A stretch of 11,347 nt of DNA from Sphingomonas sp. (GTDB lineage Bacteria > Pseudomonadota > Alphaproteobacteria > Sphingomonadales > Sphingomonadaceae): positions 1 to 11,347 of the forward strand of contig PNLG01000141.1 in NCBI GenBank assembly GCA_013822915.1, in the 5' to 3' direction. Shown in pieces: positions 1-6,522 of the stretch. Made by a program: the position numbers and the translations under genes. Numbering within the stretch: position 1 is the stretch's first letter; each line of letters begins with the position of its first letter. Below the pieces are notes generated by a model that was given only the letters and a program-made list of their open reading frames with translations, was not told the origin of the DNA and made no database searches.

Positions 1-235
1 GGGTTGGTGCTATTTCCTGACCGGAGACCTGCCGCGCGCATTGCCATTGCTGGAGCGGGCGGTGGCGCAGTCGCCCGATAACACGACGATCAACGATCAT
101 CTTGGCGATGCTTATTGGCGCGCGGGGCGGCATTTTGAAGCGCGATATGCCTGGAGCGCGGCAAAAGGGCTTGCGACCGGCGATGACGAAGCGCGCATCG
201 CCACCAAGATCAACGGCGCACCCGGACCGCAATAA
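1..235 (+). CDS. Tetratricopeptide-repeat protein, C-terminal end (5' truncated by window)
   Basis: The reading frame is open from the first base and stops with TAA at 233-235, so only about 77 C-terminal residues are present and the start lies upstream of the window. The sequence contains a TPR-like helix pair: ALPLLERAVAQSPDN, followed by INDHLGDAYWRAGRHFEARY, with the small/large residue pattern (LGDAYW, A..A.Y.W) typical of TPR helices A and B. TPR proteins are protein-interaction scaffolds, often periplasmic or membrane-attached in alphaproteobacteria, but no signal or partner can be judged from this fragment. ispE begins one base after the stop (TAAGATG), so the two genes are probably cotranscribed and translationally coupled. 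Placement of a TPR gene directly before ispE is, from memory, common in sphingomonads. The TPR assignment is fairly safe; the function is unknown. Confidence 0.8.
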   Translation, partial: GWCYFLTGDLPRALPLLERAVAQSPDNTTINDHLGDAYWRAGRHFEARYAWSAAKGLATGDDEARIATKINGAPGPQ

Positions 236-236
236 G

Positions 237-1079
237 ATGGGCATCGATGAGCTGGCCCCAGCCAAGATCAACCTGGCGCTGCATGTCCGTTTGCGGCGCA
301 ACGACGGCTATCACGCGTTGGAGACGCTGTTCGCGTTCCTGGCGCATGGCGATAGCGTCCGGGTGGCGCCTGCCGATTTGCCAAGCTTCAACCTGACCGG
401 CCCGTTCGGCGCGGCGCTGGCCGCATCGGGCGCAGGCGGGGACGACAATCTCGTCACGCGCGCTGCCGCCGCTTTTGCCACGCAGTTCGGCGGCGGCCCA
501 TGGGCGATTACGCTCGACAAGCATTTGCCGGTCGCCTCCGGCATTGGCGGCGGGTCGGCCGATGCCGCCGCCACGCTTCGCGCCTGCGCGCGGCTGAGTG
601 GGGTGGCGGTTGATGATCCGCGCCTGTTCGCAATTGCCGAGTCGCTCGGGGCCGATGTGCCTGCGTGCCTGCTCGGCCGTAGTGCGATTGGGACAGGCAA
701 GGGGGAGCAGCTTGTCCCGGTCGCCGGCGTCAGCGGCATCCCCGTATTGCTCGTCAACCCCGGTGTCGCGGTATCGACGGCCGCGGTCTTTCGCGGCTGG
801 GACGGGGTTGATCGCGGTGCGCTGGCGACCGGCACGTTGCTTGAGCGTGCGAAGGCTGGCCGCAACGATTTGGAGCCGCCAGCGCGCGCCATTGCCCCGG
901 TGATTGCCGACGTTGTTGCCCGGCTCGAAGCCTTGCCGGGCGTCCTGCTCGCGCGCATGTCTGGGTCGGGCGCCACTTGCTTTGCGCTGTTCGAGGATGC
1001 GCGAGCCTGTGCCGATGCCGGGGCGGCGATGCGGTCGGTCAAGCCGGACTGGTGGTGTCTTGAATCGGCACTGGCGTGA
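237..1079 (+). CDS. ispE: 4-diphosphocytidyl-2-C-methyl-D-erythritol kinase
   Basis: This 280-residue GHMP-family kinase matches the usual IspE length. It phosphorylates the 2-hydroxyl of CDP-methylerythritol with ATP in the cytoplasmic MEP pathway to IPP and DMAPP. Visible signatures are PAKINLALHV at residues 8-17, GYH at 24-26, the glycine-rich ATP loop PVASGIGGGSADAA from residue 98, GADVPACLLG around 138-147, and the C-terminal GHMP motif MSGSGATCFALF. K10, H26 and D140 fall at or within one residue of the active-site K10, H26 and D141 known for the E. coli enzyme. The ATG at 237 is chosen because these positions then align; the longer upstream frame overlaps the TPR gene and has no family similarity. 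No strong Shine-Dalgarno sequence is visible, which fits coupling to the TPR stop one base upstream. Stop is TGA at 1077-1079. Confidence 0.97.
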   Translation: MGIDELAPAKINLALHVRLRRNDGYHALETLFAFLAHGDSVRVAPADLPSFNLTGPFGAALAASGAGGDDNLVTRAAAAFATQFGGGPWAITLDKHLPVASGIGGGSADAAATLRACARLSGVAVDDPRLFAIAESLGADVPACLLGRSAIGTGKGEQLVPVAGVSGIPVLLVNPGVAVSTAAVFRGWDGVDRGALATGTLLERAKAGRNDLEPPARAIAPVIADVVARLEALPGVLLARMSGSGATCFALFEDARACADAGAAMRSVKPDWWCLESALA

Positions 1080-1191
1080 CAGCGTGATGTGCCGTTTCGG
1101 GAAACATCGCGTGCCCGCGCCGCCCCGCGTGGCGTTGAACGCGAAATGGCGCGGTTCTTGCTGAGAATCCGCTTGAGCGAATCCGCCCTAA

Positions 1192-1229
1192 GCCCTGGCG
1201 CGTTCGCCGATGGCCCCCATCCCCAGGGC
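1192..1229 (+). repeat. Nested inverted repeats in the ispE-amidohydrolase gap
   Basis: The 170-bp gap after ispE contains an outer 7-bp inverted repeat, GCCCTGG (1192-1198) with CCAGGGC (1223-1229). Between the arms lie two smaller palindromes: GGCG-CGTT-CGCC (1197-1208, sharing two G residues with the outer arm) and ATGG-CCC-CCAT (1210-1220). In RNA this could fold as a multi-branched element ending 20 bases before the ATG at 1250. There is no T-tract, so a standard intrinsic terminator is unlikely. It could be a 5' leader structure, a transcript 3' end for ispE, or chance in GC-rich DNA. Confidence 0.35.
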
Positions 1230-1249
1230 GTCATCTCAGGTGGAGGGCG

Positions 1250-1990
1250 ATGACCCCGTCATCGTCCTCCGCTATGGTCTGGCCCGTCGAGCAAGTGGCG
1301 GGCACGGGCCCGCTTCTGCTGCTATGCGATCACGCATCGGCGGCGGTGCCGCCCGATATTGATCTGGGCATCGCGTCTGCGCTGCTGACGCGCCACATCG
1401 CGGTCGATATTGGGGCGGCGGCGCTGACGCGCGCAATGGCGCAGCGATTGGCGGCACCCGCACTGTTGGCGTGTGTTTCCCGGCTGGTGATCGATCTCAA
1501 CCGGCCGACCGATCACCCCGGCCTGATCCCGTGCATCAGCGACGGGCACGTCATCCCCGGCAATGCGGACGCCGACCGGCTGGCCCGGATTGCGCGGTTC
1601 CATACGCCGTATCACCGCGCCATCGCCGCGCAGGTCCGCGCGCAGCGTCCTGTGCTGATTGCCGCCATCCACAGCTTTACCCCCGCACTTGAGAGCGGGA
1701 GCTTGCCGCGCCCCTGGCCAGTGGCGATCCTGTCGAACCGGGACCGCCGCGCCGCCGATCGTGCGCTGGCGTTATTGCGGGCGGACGGATTGCTGGTGGG
1801 CGACAACGAACCCTATTCGGGGCGCGCGCTCAACATGACGCTGAACCGCCACGGGGAGGGCAATGGCATTGCCAGCCTGTCGATTGAGGTGCGCAATGAC
1901 GGGATCGACGATGACGCGGGCGTTGCGCGATGGGCCGATCGGCTGGCCGCGACGCTCACCGCCATCATCAACGCGCTGGCGCTGATGTGA
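1250..1990 (+). CDS. N-formylglutamate amidohydrolase family protein
   Basis: This 246-residue protein resembles the FGase/HutG-type amidohydrolase family, metal-dependent enzymes that hydrolyse N-formyl-L-glutamate to glutamate and formate. Supporting stretches are LLLLCDHASAAVPPD (H28 a likely metal ligand), RHIAVDIGAAALTRAMA, RLVIDLNRP (D82, R85), AIHSFTP (H141) and SIEVRND (E213), in the order expected for the family. The ATG at 1250 follows GGAGGG at 1242-1247 closely; the alternative internal ATG at 1274 lacks any ribosome-binding site. No other histidine-utilisation gene is visible, so a role in histidine degradation cannot be inferred from the neighbourhood, and another N-formyl or N-acyl amino acid may be the substrate. 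The lipoprotein gene starts 23 bp downstream, so the two probably share a transcript. The family call is good; the exact substrate is uncertain. Confidence 0.85.
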   Translation: MTPSSSSAMVWPVEQVAGTGPLLLLCDHASAAVPPDIDLGIASALLTRHIAVDIGAAALTRAMAQRLAAPALLACVSRLVIDLNRPTDHPGLIPCISDGHVIPGNADADRLARIARFHTPYHRAIAAQVRAQRPVLIAAIHSFTPALESGSLPRPWPVAILSNRDRRAADRALALLRADGLLVGDNEPYSGRALNMTLNRHGEGNGIASLSIEVRNDGIDDDAGVARWADRLAATLTAIINALALM

Positions 1991-2013
1991 TCGGGCGCGG
2001 TAAGGCAAATCCC

Positions 2014-2403
2014 ATGCGTATTACCATGCTCATCGCCTTGTTGTTGCCGCTCGCCGCTTGCGGTGGCCCTGAACCTGCCGCCACCGCGCTGACCAAGGTT
2101 GAGGCGGGGCAGGGGCGCGCCGCCGAAGATGTCGGCCGGATTCTTTGCGCGCCGCAGGGAGCGAGCGGCTTTGAGCGGGTGTGCACGCTGGACCGGGTGG
2201 CGACGCCGACGGGGCTGATGCTGACGGTGTCCAAACCCGATGGCGGGTTTCACCGGCTGGCGGTGACGCGCGATGGCCGGGGCGTTGTCGCCGCCGATGG
2301 CGCGGAGGCCGCGCTGGTCAGCGTGATCGACAATGGCATGATCGAGGTTGCAATTGGCGGCGACCGTTATCGCCTGCCCGCTACCATCAAGCCGCAGCGA
2401 TGA
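2014..2403 (+). CDS. Small predicted lipoprotein, function unknown
   Basis: This 129-residue protein begins with a short lipoprotein signal peptide: MRITM, a hydrophobic core IALLLPLA, and the lipobox LAAC with the acylated cysteine at C16. The residue after the cysteine is Gly rather than Asp, so by the E. coli rule it would be sorted to the outer membrane. The mature part has two further cysteines (C45, C57) that could form a periplasmic disulfide, and a predicted beta-rich second half with alternating polar and hydrophobic residues. The ATG at 2014 is chosen because it opens the signal peptide and is preceded by AAGG at 2002-2005 with an 8-base spacer; the longer upstream frame overlaps the previous gene. 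The stop overlaps the next start in ATGA (2400-2403), implying coupled translation with the RNA methyltransferase. I do not recognise a family. Confidence 0.85.
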   Translation: MRITMLIALLLPLAACGGPEPAATALTKVEAGQGRAAEDVGRILCAPQGASGFERVCTLDRVATPTGLMLTVSKPDGGFHRLAVTRDGRGVVAADGAEAALVSVIDNGMIEVAIGGDRYRLPATIKPQR

Positions 2404-3587
2404 GCGATCCCGACCTGATCGTGCGCGTGGCCGCACGCGGCGATGGCGTGACCGCCGATGGCCGCCATGCGCCACTTGCCGCGCCGGGCGACTGGCTGCG
2501 CGCCGATGGGCGAGTCGATCCGGGACCGGGACGCCGTGAGCCGTCATGCCGCCATTTTCCGGCGTGCGGCGGGTGCCAACTCCAGCATTTGAGCGATGTG
2601 GCTTATGCCGATTTCGTCCGCGACCGGGTTGTCGGCGCGCTGGCGGCGCAGGGGCTGGAAACAATCGTCCGCCCCGCGATGATCTCCCCCCCGCGCAGCC
2701 GACGGCGGGCAACGCTCCATGCGGAAGCGGGCGGCAAGCTGGTGCTGGGCTTTAGCGAGAGCGGCAGCCACACGCTGGTCGATGTGCGCGATTGCGATGT
2801 GCTTGATCCACGGCTGTTCGCGCTGATCGCGCCGCTGCGCACGCTGTTGCCGCGGTTGATGCGGCCGCGGCGCCGCACCGAAATTGTCATGACGCTGGCG
2901 GATCAGGGCGTCGACCTGTTGCTGCGTGGGGTGGAAGCAGAGGGGCTGGCGGCGGCGGAGGCGCTGTCCGCGTTCGGGGCGGCGCACGCGCTCGCGCGGC
3001 TGTCGATCGACAGCGGGCTGGGGGTGGAGGCGCGCTATGAGCCGGTCGAGGCAAGTGTAACGCTGGGAGGGGTTGCGGTGCCGCTCCCCGCTGGCGCGTT
3101 TCTGCAGGCCACGGCGGCGGGGGAGGCCGCGCTGGTCGCGGCGGTGCGCGAAGCTGTGGGCGCAGCAGGCACCACGGCGGACTTGTTTGCCGGCCTCGGC
3201 ACGTTCGCGCTGACGCTGCCCGGCAAAGTCTATGCGGCGGAGGGGGCACGCGACGCGCATCTCGCGCTGAAATCGGCGGCGGCTCGGGCGCAGCGGCCGG
3301 TCTTTGCCGAGCATCGCGATCTGTTCCGCCGCCCGCTGATGCCGGCCGAGCTGAACCGGTTTGACGCTATCGTGCTTGATCCGCCGCGTGCGGGCGCGCG
3401 CGAGCAGGCGGTGCAGTTGGCGGCAAGCACTTGCCCCGCCATCGCCTATGTTTCATGTAATCCCAGCAGCTTTGCGCGCGATGCTAAGATGTTGTGCGAA
3501 GCCGGATATCGCCTCGACTGGGTGCAGCCGGTCGGGCAATTCCTGTGGTCAACGCATGTGGAACTGGTCGCGCGGTTTAGCCGCTAG
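2400..3587 (+). CDS. Iron-sulfur 23S rRNA (uracil-C5)-methyltransferase, TrmA/RumA family (RlmD-like)
   Basis: This 395-residue, SAM-dependent RNA methyltransferase adds a methyl group to C5 of a uridine. Cysteines C50, C56, C59 and C132 match the spacing of the 4Fe-4S ligands of E. coli RlmD (C81, C87, C90, C162). The SAM-binding loop is DLFAGLGTF from D261, followed by LDPPRAGA with D327. The catalytic cysteine C353 lies in YVSCNPSSFARD, and E388 in HVELVARF lies 35 residues further on, as for C389 and E424 in RlmD. The N-terminal TRAM-like part (about 1-45) is short, and the protein is shorter than E. coli RlmD. The iron-sulfur motif excludes TrmA proper; RlmD (U1939) or RlmC (U747) specificity cannot be separated by eye. 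The ATG at 2400 overlaps the lipoprotein stop. The 3' end overlaps truA on the other strand by 11 bp. Confidence 0.93.
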   Translation: MSDPDLIVRVAARGDGVTADGRHAPLAAPGDWLRADGRVDPGPGRREPSCRHFPACGGCQLQHLSDVAYADFVRDRVVGALAAQGLETIVRPAMISPPRSRRRATLHAEAGGKLVLGFSESGSHTLVDVRDCDVLDPRLFALIAPLRTLLPRLMRPRRRTEIVMTLADQGVDLLLRGVEAEGLAAAEALSAFGAAHALARLSIDSGLGVEARYEPVEASVTLGGVAVPLPAGAFLQATAAGEAALVAAVREAVGAAGTTADLFAGLGTFALTLPGKVYAAEGARDAHLALKSAAARAQRPVFAEHRDLFRRPLMPAELNRFDAIVLDPPRAGAREQAVQLAASTCPAIAYVSCNPSSFARDAKMLCEAGYRLDWVQPVGQFLWSTHVELVARFSR

Positions 3588-4332
3588 GGGCTGTGTCGGG
3601 ATAATCGGCGCGCAGGAAAAACAGCCCGTCGGGCGGCGCATTATGCCCAAGCGCGGCCCGGTCGCGCGCCGCAAGCGCCGCCGTCATGTCGTCGGCCGAC
3701 CATTTATCTTGCCCGACCAGCGCCAGACATCCGACCATCGAGCGGACCTGATGATGCAGGAATGACCTTGCCGATGCTCGAATCAGGATCACCTCGCCGT
3801 CGCGCGTCACGTCGAGCCGGTCGAGCGTGCGCACCGGGCTGTCCGCCTGACAATGTGCCGATCGGAAGGTGGTGAAGTCGTGCCGTCCGATCAGCCGGGC
3901 AGCGCCTGCCGCCATTGCCCCCGCATCAAGCGCGGTCGGCACGCGCCACGCCAGGCCCGCTGCCACCGTCAGCGGCGCGCGACGATTGACGATGCGATAT
4001 TCATAATGGCGGGCAAGGCAGGAAAAGCGCGCATGCCAATCCGCGGCCACGACTTCGCAGGCAAGGATCGCGACCGGCGCCGGGCGGAGCAGCGCGTTCA
4101 GCCCCTCCATCAACCGGAACGGCGAGACTGGTCGCGCAATATCGACATGCGCGCGCATGCCGCTTGCATGAACGCCCGCATCGGTGCGCCCGGCGGCGTG
4201 GACGGCAACTTCCTCATGCACGATCCGGGTAATCGCTTCCTCAATCGCCTGCTGGACGCTGGGACCATGGCTTTGCCGCTGCCAGCCCATGAACGGGCGG
4301 CCATCATATTCGATCGTCAGCGCAAAGCGCAT
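3577..4332 (-). CDS. truA: tRNA pseudouridine synthase A
   Basis: This 251-residue protein converts uridines 38-40 of the tRNA anticodon stem-loop to pseudouridine. The N-terminus MRFALTIEYDGRPFMGWQRQ is typical of TruA, and AAGRTDAGVHASG contains the catalytic aspartate D51 (D60 in E. coli TruA). HYEYRIVNR and SFLHHQVRSMVGCL are further conserved TruA blocks. The ATG at 4332-4330 is chosen because it opens the conserved N-terminus and shares its A with the fmt stop (TGATG), a classic coupling arrangement. The longer frame upstream is an out-of-frame reading of fmt. The stop TAA lies at 3579-3577, inside the 3' end of the convergent methyltransferase gene. Confidence 0.97.
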   Translation of the reverse strand: MRFALTIEYDGRPFMGWQRQSHGPSVQQAIEEAITRIVHEEVAVHAAGRTDAGVHASGMRAHVDIARPVSPFRLMEGLNALLRPAPVAILACEVVAADWHARFSCLARHYEYRIVNRRAPLTVAAGLAWRVPTALDAGAMAAGAARLIGRHDFTTFRSAHCQADSPVRTLDRLDVTRDGEVILIRASARSFLHHQVRSMVGCLALVGQDKWSADDMTAALAARDRAALGHNAPPDGLFFLRADYPDTAPSG

Positions 4333-5240
4333 CAGTCGAGCAGAGTGCCGGGGGGAATGGGAAAGCCGCGCAGCAGGTCGGACGGCGTCATGGCGCCACG
4401 CCCGGCGCGCTGGAGCAAAGCTGGGCGGAGCGCCGTGCCGTCCCCGCAAGCAATCGTCAGCGCGTCGTCGAGCACACAGCCCGGTGCGCCGATCGCATCC
4501 CCAACGGTTGCGGCGAGCAGCTTCACCCGCTCACCCGCCAGCTCAAACCACGCGCCCGGCACCGGGTTGAATGCGCGAACCTGACGCTCGATCTGTTCGG
4601 CGGGCAAGTGCCAGTTGATCCGCGCCTCCGCCTTGTCGATCTTGGCGGCATAGGTGATGCCGTCGTCGGGCTGAGGGACCGGCGGATGTGCGCCGAGGTT
4701 GCCGAGCACCTCGACCATCAACCGCGCGCCCATGGCGCTAAGCTCGTCGGTGAGCGCGCCCGCCGTCTTGTCGCCGATCGGCGTCGCATCGCGCAACAGC
4801 ACCGGCCCGGTATCGAGCCCGGCCTCCATCCCCATGATGCACACGCCCGCCGTCGCATCCCCCGCCAGGATCGCCCGCTGAATGGGTGCCGCCCCGCGCC
4901 AGCGCGGCAGGAGCGAGGCATGGACGTTCAGACAGCCATAGCGCGGTGCAGCGAGCACAGGCCCCGGCAGGATCAGCCCGTAAGCCGCCACCACCGCGAT
5001 ATCGGCTGCCAGCGCCGCGAATTCTGCCTGTGCGCCCGAATCGCGCAGGGTCAACGGGGTGCGCACGGGAACGCCCATCGCATCGGCGGCGGCGTGGACA
5101 GGGGTGGGGTGCAGCCCCTTGCCCCGCCCGGCGGGCCTTGGCGGCTGACTATAGCTCGCGACGATTTCATGCCCGGCGGCGGCCAGCGCGCGTAGCACCG
5201 GCACCGAAAATTCAGGCGTTCCCATGAACACAATCCGCAT
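4332..5240 (-). CDS. fmt: Methionyl-tRNA formyltransferase
   Basis: This 302-residue enzyme formylates initiator Met-tRNA using 10-formyltetrahydrofolate. The N-terminal formyltransferase domain starts MRIVFMGTPEFSVPVL and carries the catalytic triad equivalents N105 and H107 (CLNVHASLLPRWRGAAPIQ) and D143 (GMEAGLDTGPV). The characteristic SLLP loop is at 109-112. The C-terminal tRNA-binding domain occupies roughly residues 205-302, including RQVRAFNPVPGAWF. The ATG at 5240-5238 is preceded on its strand by GGAAGGG, a strong ribosome-binding site lying close to the start. The gene is divergent from recR; fewer than 55 bp separate the two starts. Its stop overlaps the truA start. In many bacteria def and fmt are adjacent on one strand; here recR lies between them and fmt faces the other way. 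Confidence 0.97.
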   Translation of the reverse strand: MRIVFMGTPEFSVPVLRALAAAGHEIVASYSQPPRPAGRGKGLHPTPVHAAADAMGVPVRTPLTLRDSGAQAEFAALAADIAVVAAYGLILPGPVLAAPRYGCLNVHASLLPRWRGAAPIQRAILAGDATAGVCIMGMEAGLDTGPVLLRDATPIGDKTAGALTDELSAMGARLMVEVLGNLGAHPPVPQPDDGITYAAKIDKAEARINWHLPAEQIERQVRAFNPVPGAWFELAGERVKLLAATVGDAIGAPGCVLDDALTIACGDGTALRPALLQRAGRGAMTPSDLLRGFPIPPGTLLD

Positions 5241-5257
5241 AGCCCTTCCATCAACGC

Positions 5258-5287
5258 TTGGCAGGGGGCGATGCAACCCCCTATCTG
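5258..5287 (+). promoter_or_regulatory. Candidate recR promoter (leaderless geometry)
   Basis: TTGGCA at 5258-5263 (5 of 6 to the TTGACA consensus) is separated by 18 bases from TATCTG at 5282-5287, a weak -10 element. Six bases follow before the ATG at 5294, so the standard position +1 would be the A of that ATG. The block CCTATCTGA at 5280-5288 matches CCTAGCTGA before def in 8 of 9 bases, with the same distance to the ATG. The agreement of the two sites is stronger evidence than either alone. There is no convincing Shine-Dalgarno sequence for 5294 or 5288. Confidence 0.5.
5263..5282. repeat. Perfect inverted repeat in the fmt-recR divergent region
   Basis: AGGGGG (5263-5268) and CCCCCT (5277-5282) form a perfect 6-bp inverted repeat around an 8-base centre, CGATGCAA. 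It occupies almost exactly the spacer between the candidate -35 and -10 of recR and lies between the two divergent start codons, where a regulator could affect both genes. In RNA from the fmt side it would form a G/C hairpin. An operator role is inference only; a G-run pairing with a C-run can arise by chance in this base composition. Confidence 0.4.
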
Positions 5288-5293
5288 ATGGCG

Positions 5294-5890
5294 ATGGCTT
5301 CCCCCGAAATCGACGCGCTGACGCAAGCGCTGGCAAAGCTGCCCGGACTTGGCCCCCGCTCGGCGCGGCGCGCGGTGCTGCACCTGCTCAAAAAGCGCGA
5401 GACGGCGCTGGAGCCGCTGTTGACCGCGCTCGCCAATGTCGCCGACCGGCTGACGCGCTGTGCGACATGCGGCAATGTCGATACGAGCGACCCGTGCGGG
5501 ATTTGTGCCGATCCCCGCCGCGACGCGCGCGCGCTGTGCGTGGTGGAGGAAGTGGCCGATTTGTGGGCGCTTGACCGGGCGCGGCTGTTTCCGGGCCGCT
5601 ACCATGTGCTCGGCGGGAAACTGTCGGCGCTTGATGGGGTGCGGCCGGAGGATTTGAGCATCGACGCGCTGGTCCGTCGGATTGAGGCGGGCGGGATTGA
5701 CGAAGTCGTGCTCGCGATGAACGCGACGCTGGAGGGGCAGACCACCGCGCATTATCTCGCCGACCGGATTGAGCGATTTGCGGTGCGGGTCACGCAATTG
5801 GCCCACGGGTTGCCCGTCGGCGGCGAGCTTGATTATCTGGACGAGGGCACCTTGGCACAGGCGCTGCGCGCGCGCCGTCCGGTTGCGTGA
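5294..5890 (+). CDS. recR: Recombination mediator protein RecR
   Basis: This 198-residue protein matches the usual RecR length. RecR works with RecO (and RecF) to load RecA on gapped single-stranded DNA. A helix-hairpin-helix is visible at about 9-26 (LAKLPGLGPRSARRAV), then a four-cysteine zinc finger at C56, C59, C68 and C71. The Toprim domain follows from about residue 80 (CVVEEVADLWAL), with HVLGGKLSALDGVRPEDL and DEVVLAMNATLEGQTTA. Three in-frame starts are possible. TTG at 5258 would add a non-conserved extension; ATG at 5288 gives 200 residues; ATG at 5294 starts the family-like MASPEIDALTQ and falls at the predicted transcription start, so it is preferred. Stop is TGA at 5888-5890. 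def follows after a 56-bp gap holding its own promoter candidate. Confidence 0.96.
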   Translation: MASPEIDALTQALAKLPGLGPRSARRAVLHLLKKRETALEPLLTALANVADRLTRCATCGNVDTSDPCGICADPRRDARALCVVEEVADLWALDRARLFPGRYHVLGGKLSALDGVRPEDLSIDALVRRIEAGGIDEVVLAMNATLEGQTTAHYLADRIERFAVRVTQLAHGLPVGGELDYLDEGTLAQALRARRPVA

Positions 5891-5911
5891 CCGTTCCTAT
5901 GATCGCATGAC

Positions 5912-5940
5912 TTGACGGGTGAGGGCGGCTTTCCTAGCTG
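5912..5940 (+). promoter_or_regulatory. Candidate def promoter (leaderless geometry)
   Basis: TTGACG at 5912-5917 (5 of 6 to consensus) is followed by a 17-base spacer and TAGCTG at 5935-5940. The -10 is poor by the E. coli consensus, but CCTAGCTGA resembles the recR site closely. The predicted +1 is 5947, the A of the def ATG. No Shine-Dalgarno sequence is visible between the -10 and the start, consistent with a leaderless message. Confidence 0.5.
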
Positions 5941-5946
5941 AGCCTG

Positions 5947-6471
5947 ATGGCTGTCCTTCCGATCATCGAGATTCCCGATCCACGTCTGCGCACCATTTCC
6001 ACACCGGTGGAATCGGTGACCGATGAGACGCGCACGCTGATCGCCGATATGTTCGATTCGATGTATGCGGCGCGCGGGATCGGCCTTGCCGCGATCCAGA
6101 TCGGCGTACCCAGCCGGGTGCTGGTCATCGACCTTCAGGAAGAGGGTGAGGATGGCAAGCCGGTGAAGGCGCCGCGCGTGTTCATCAACCCCGAAATTGT
6201 GGACACCGCGCCCGAACTGAGCGTTTATAACGAAGGGTGCCTGTCGGTGCCCGATCAATATGCCGATGTTGAGCGCCCCGCGACCTGCCGAGTGCGCTGG
6301 CTCGACGCGCAGGGGGCGGCGCATGACGAACAGCTCGACGGCTTGCTCGCGACCTGTATCCAGCATGAGATGGATCATCTGGAAGGCATTGTGTTCATCG
6401 ACCATCTTTCGCGGTTGAAGCGCGAAATGGTGCTCAAGAAGCTGGCGAAAGCGCGCAAGGCGGCGGCCTGA
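5947..6471 (+). CDS. def: Peptide deformylase
   Basis: This 174-residue metalloenzyme removes the N-formyl group from nascent proteins as they leave the ribosome. All three deformylase motifs are intact: GIGLAAIQ (motif 1, residues 44-51, with Q51), EGCLS (motif 2, metal ligand C98) and QHEMDHLEG (motif 3, metal ligands H140 and H144, catalytic E141). The intact set indicates an active enzyme rather than a degenerate paralogue. The basic C-terminal helix (LKREMVLKKLAKARKAAA) is usual for the family. The ATG at 5947 opens MAVLPIIEIPDPRLR, a standard deformylase N-terminus; it has no ribosome-binding site and sits at the predicted transcription start. It acts opposite Fmt, encoded divergently about 0.7 kb away on the other side of recR. 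Confidence 0.98.
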   Translation: MAVLPIIEIPDPRLRTISTPVESVTDETRTLIADMFDSMYAARGIGLAAIQIGVPSRVLVIDLQEEGEDGKPVKAPRVFINPEIVDTAPELSVYNEGCLSVPDQYADVERPATCRVRWLDAQGAAHDEQLDGLLATCIQHEMDHLEGIVFIDHLSRLKREMVLKKLAKARKAAA

Positions 6472-6522
6472 CGCAAGCGCAGTCAGCCCGGGCGAAACTT
6501 CCTCGAACGAAAGGACTATCCG

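Noticed and set aside
1173..1194. TTGAGC followed by CCTAAGCC as a Caulobacter-type promoter before the amidohydrolase gene
   Set aside because: The spacing is too short and both elements are weak, so I could not support it.
311..1234. A 307-codon minus-strand frame across ispE
   Set aside because: It is the complement of a clear ispE and its composition (Ala, Ser, Arg, Pro) is that of a shadow frame.
5271..5288. Five-codon mini-frame (MQPPI) ending in TGATG at the ATG at 5288, like a leader peptide for recR
   Set aside because: The predicted promoter places it upstream of the transcription start, its G-run lies only two bases before the ATG, and RecR homology favours the start at 5294.
6468..6486. 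Imperfect hairpin (CTGAC with GTCAG) spanning the def stop, possible terminator
   Set aside because: The stem is short with a bulge, no T-tract follows, and the GST-like gene begins 37 bases later.
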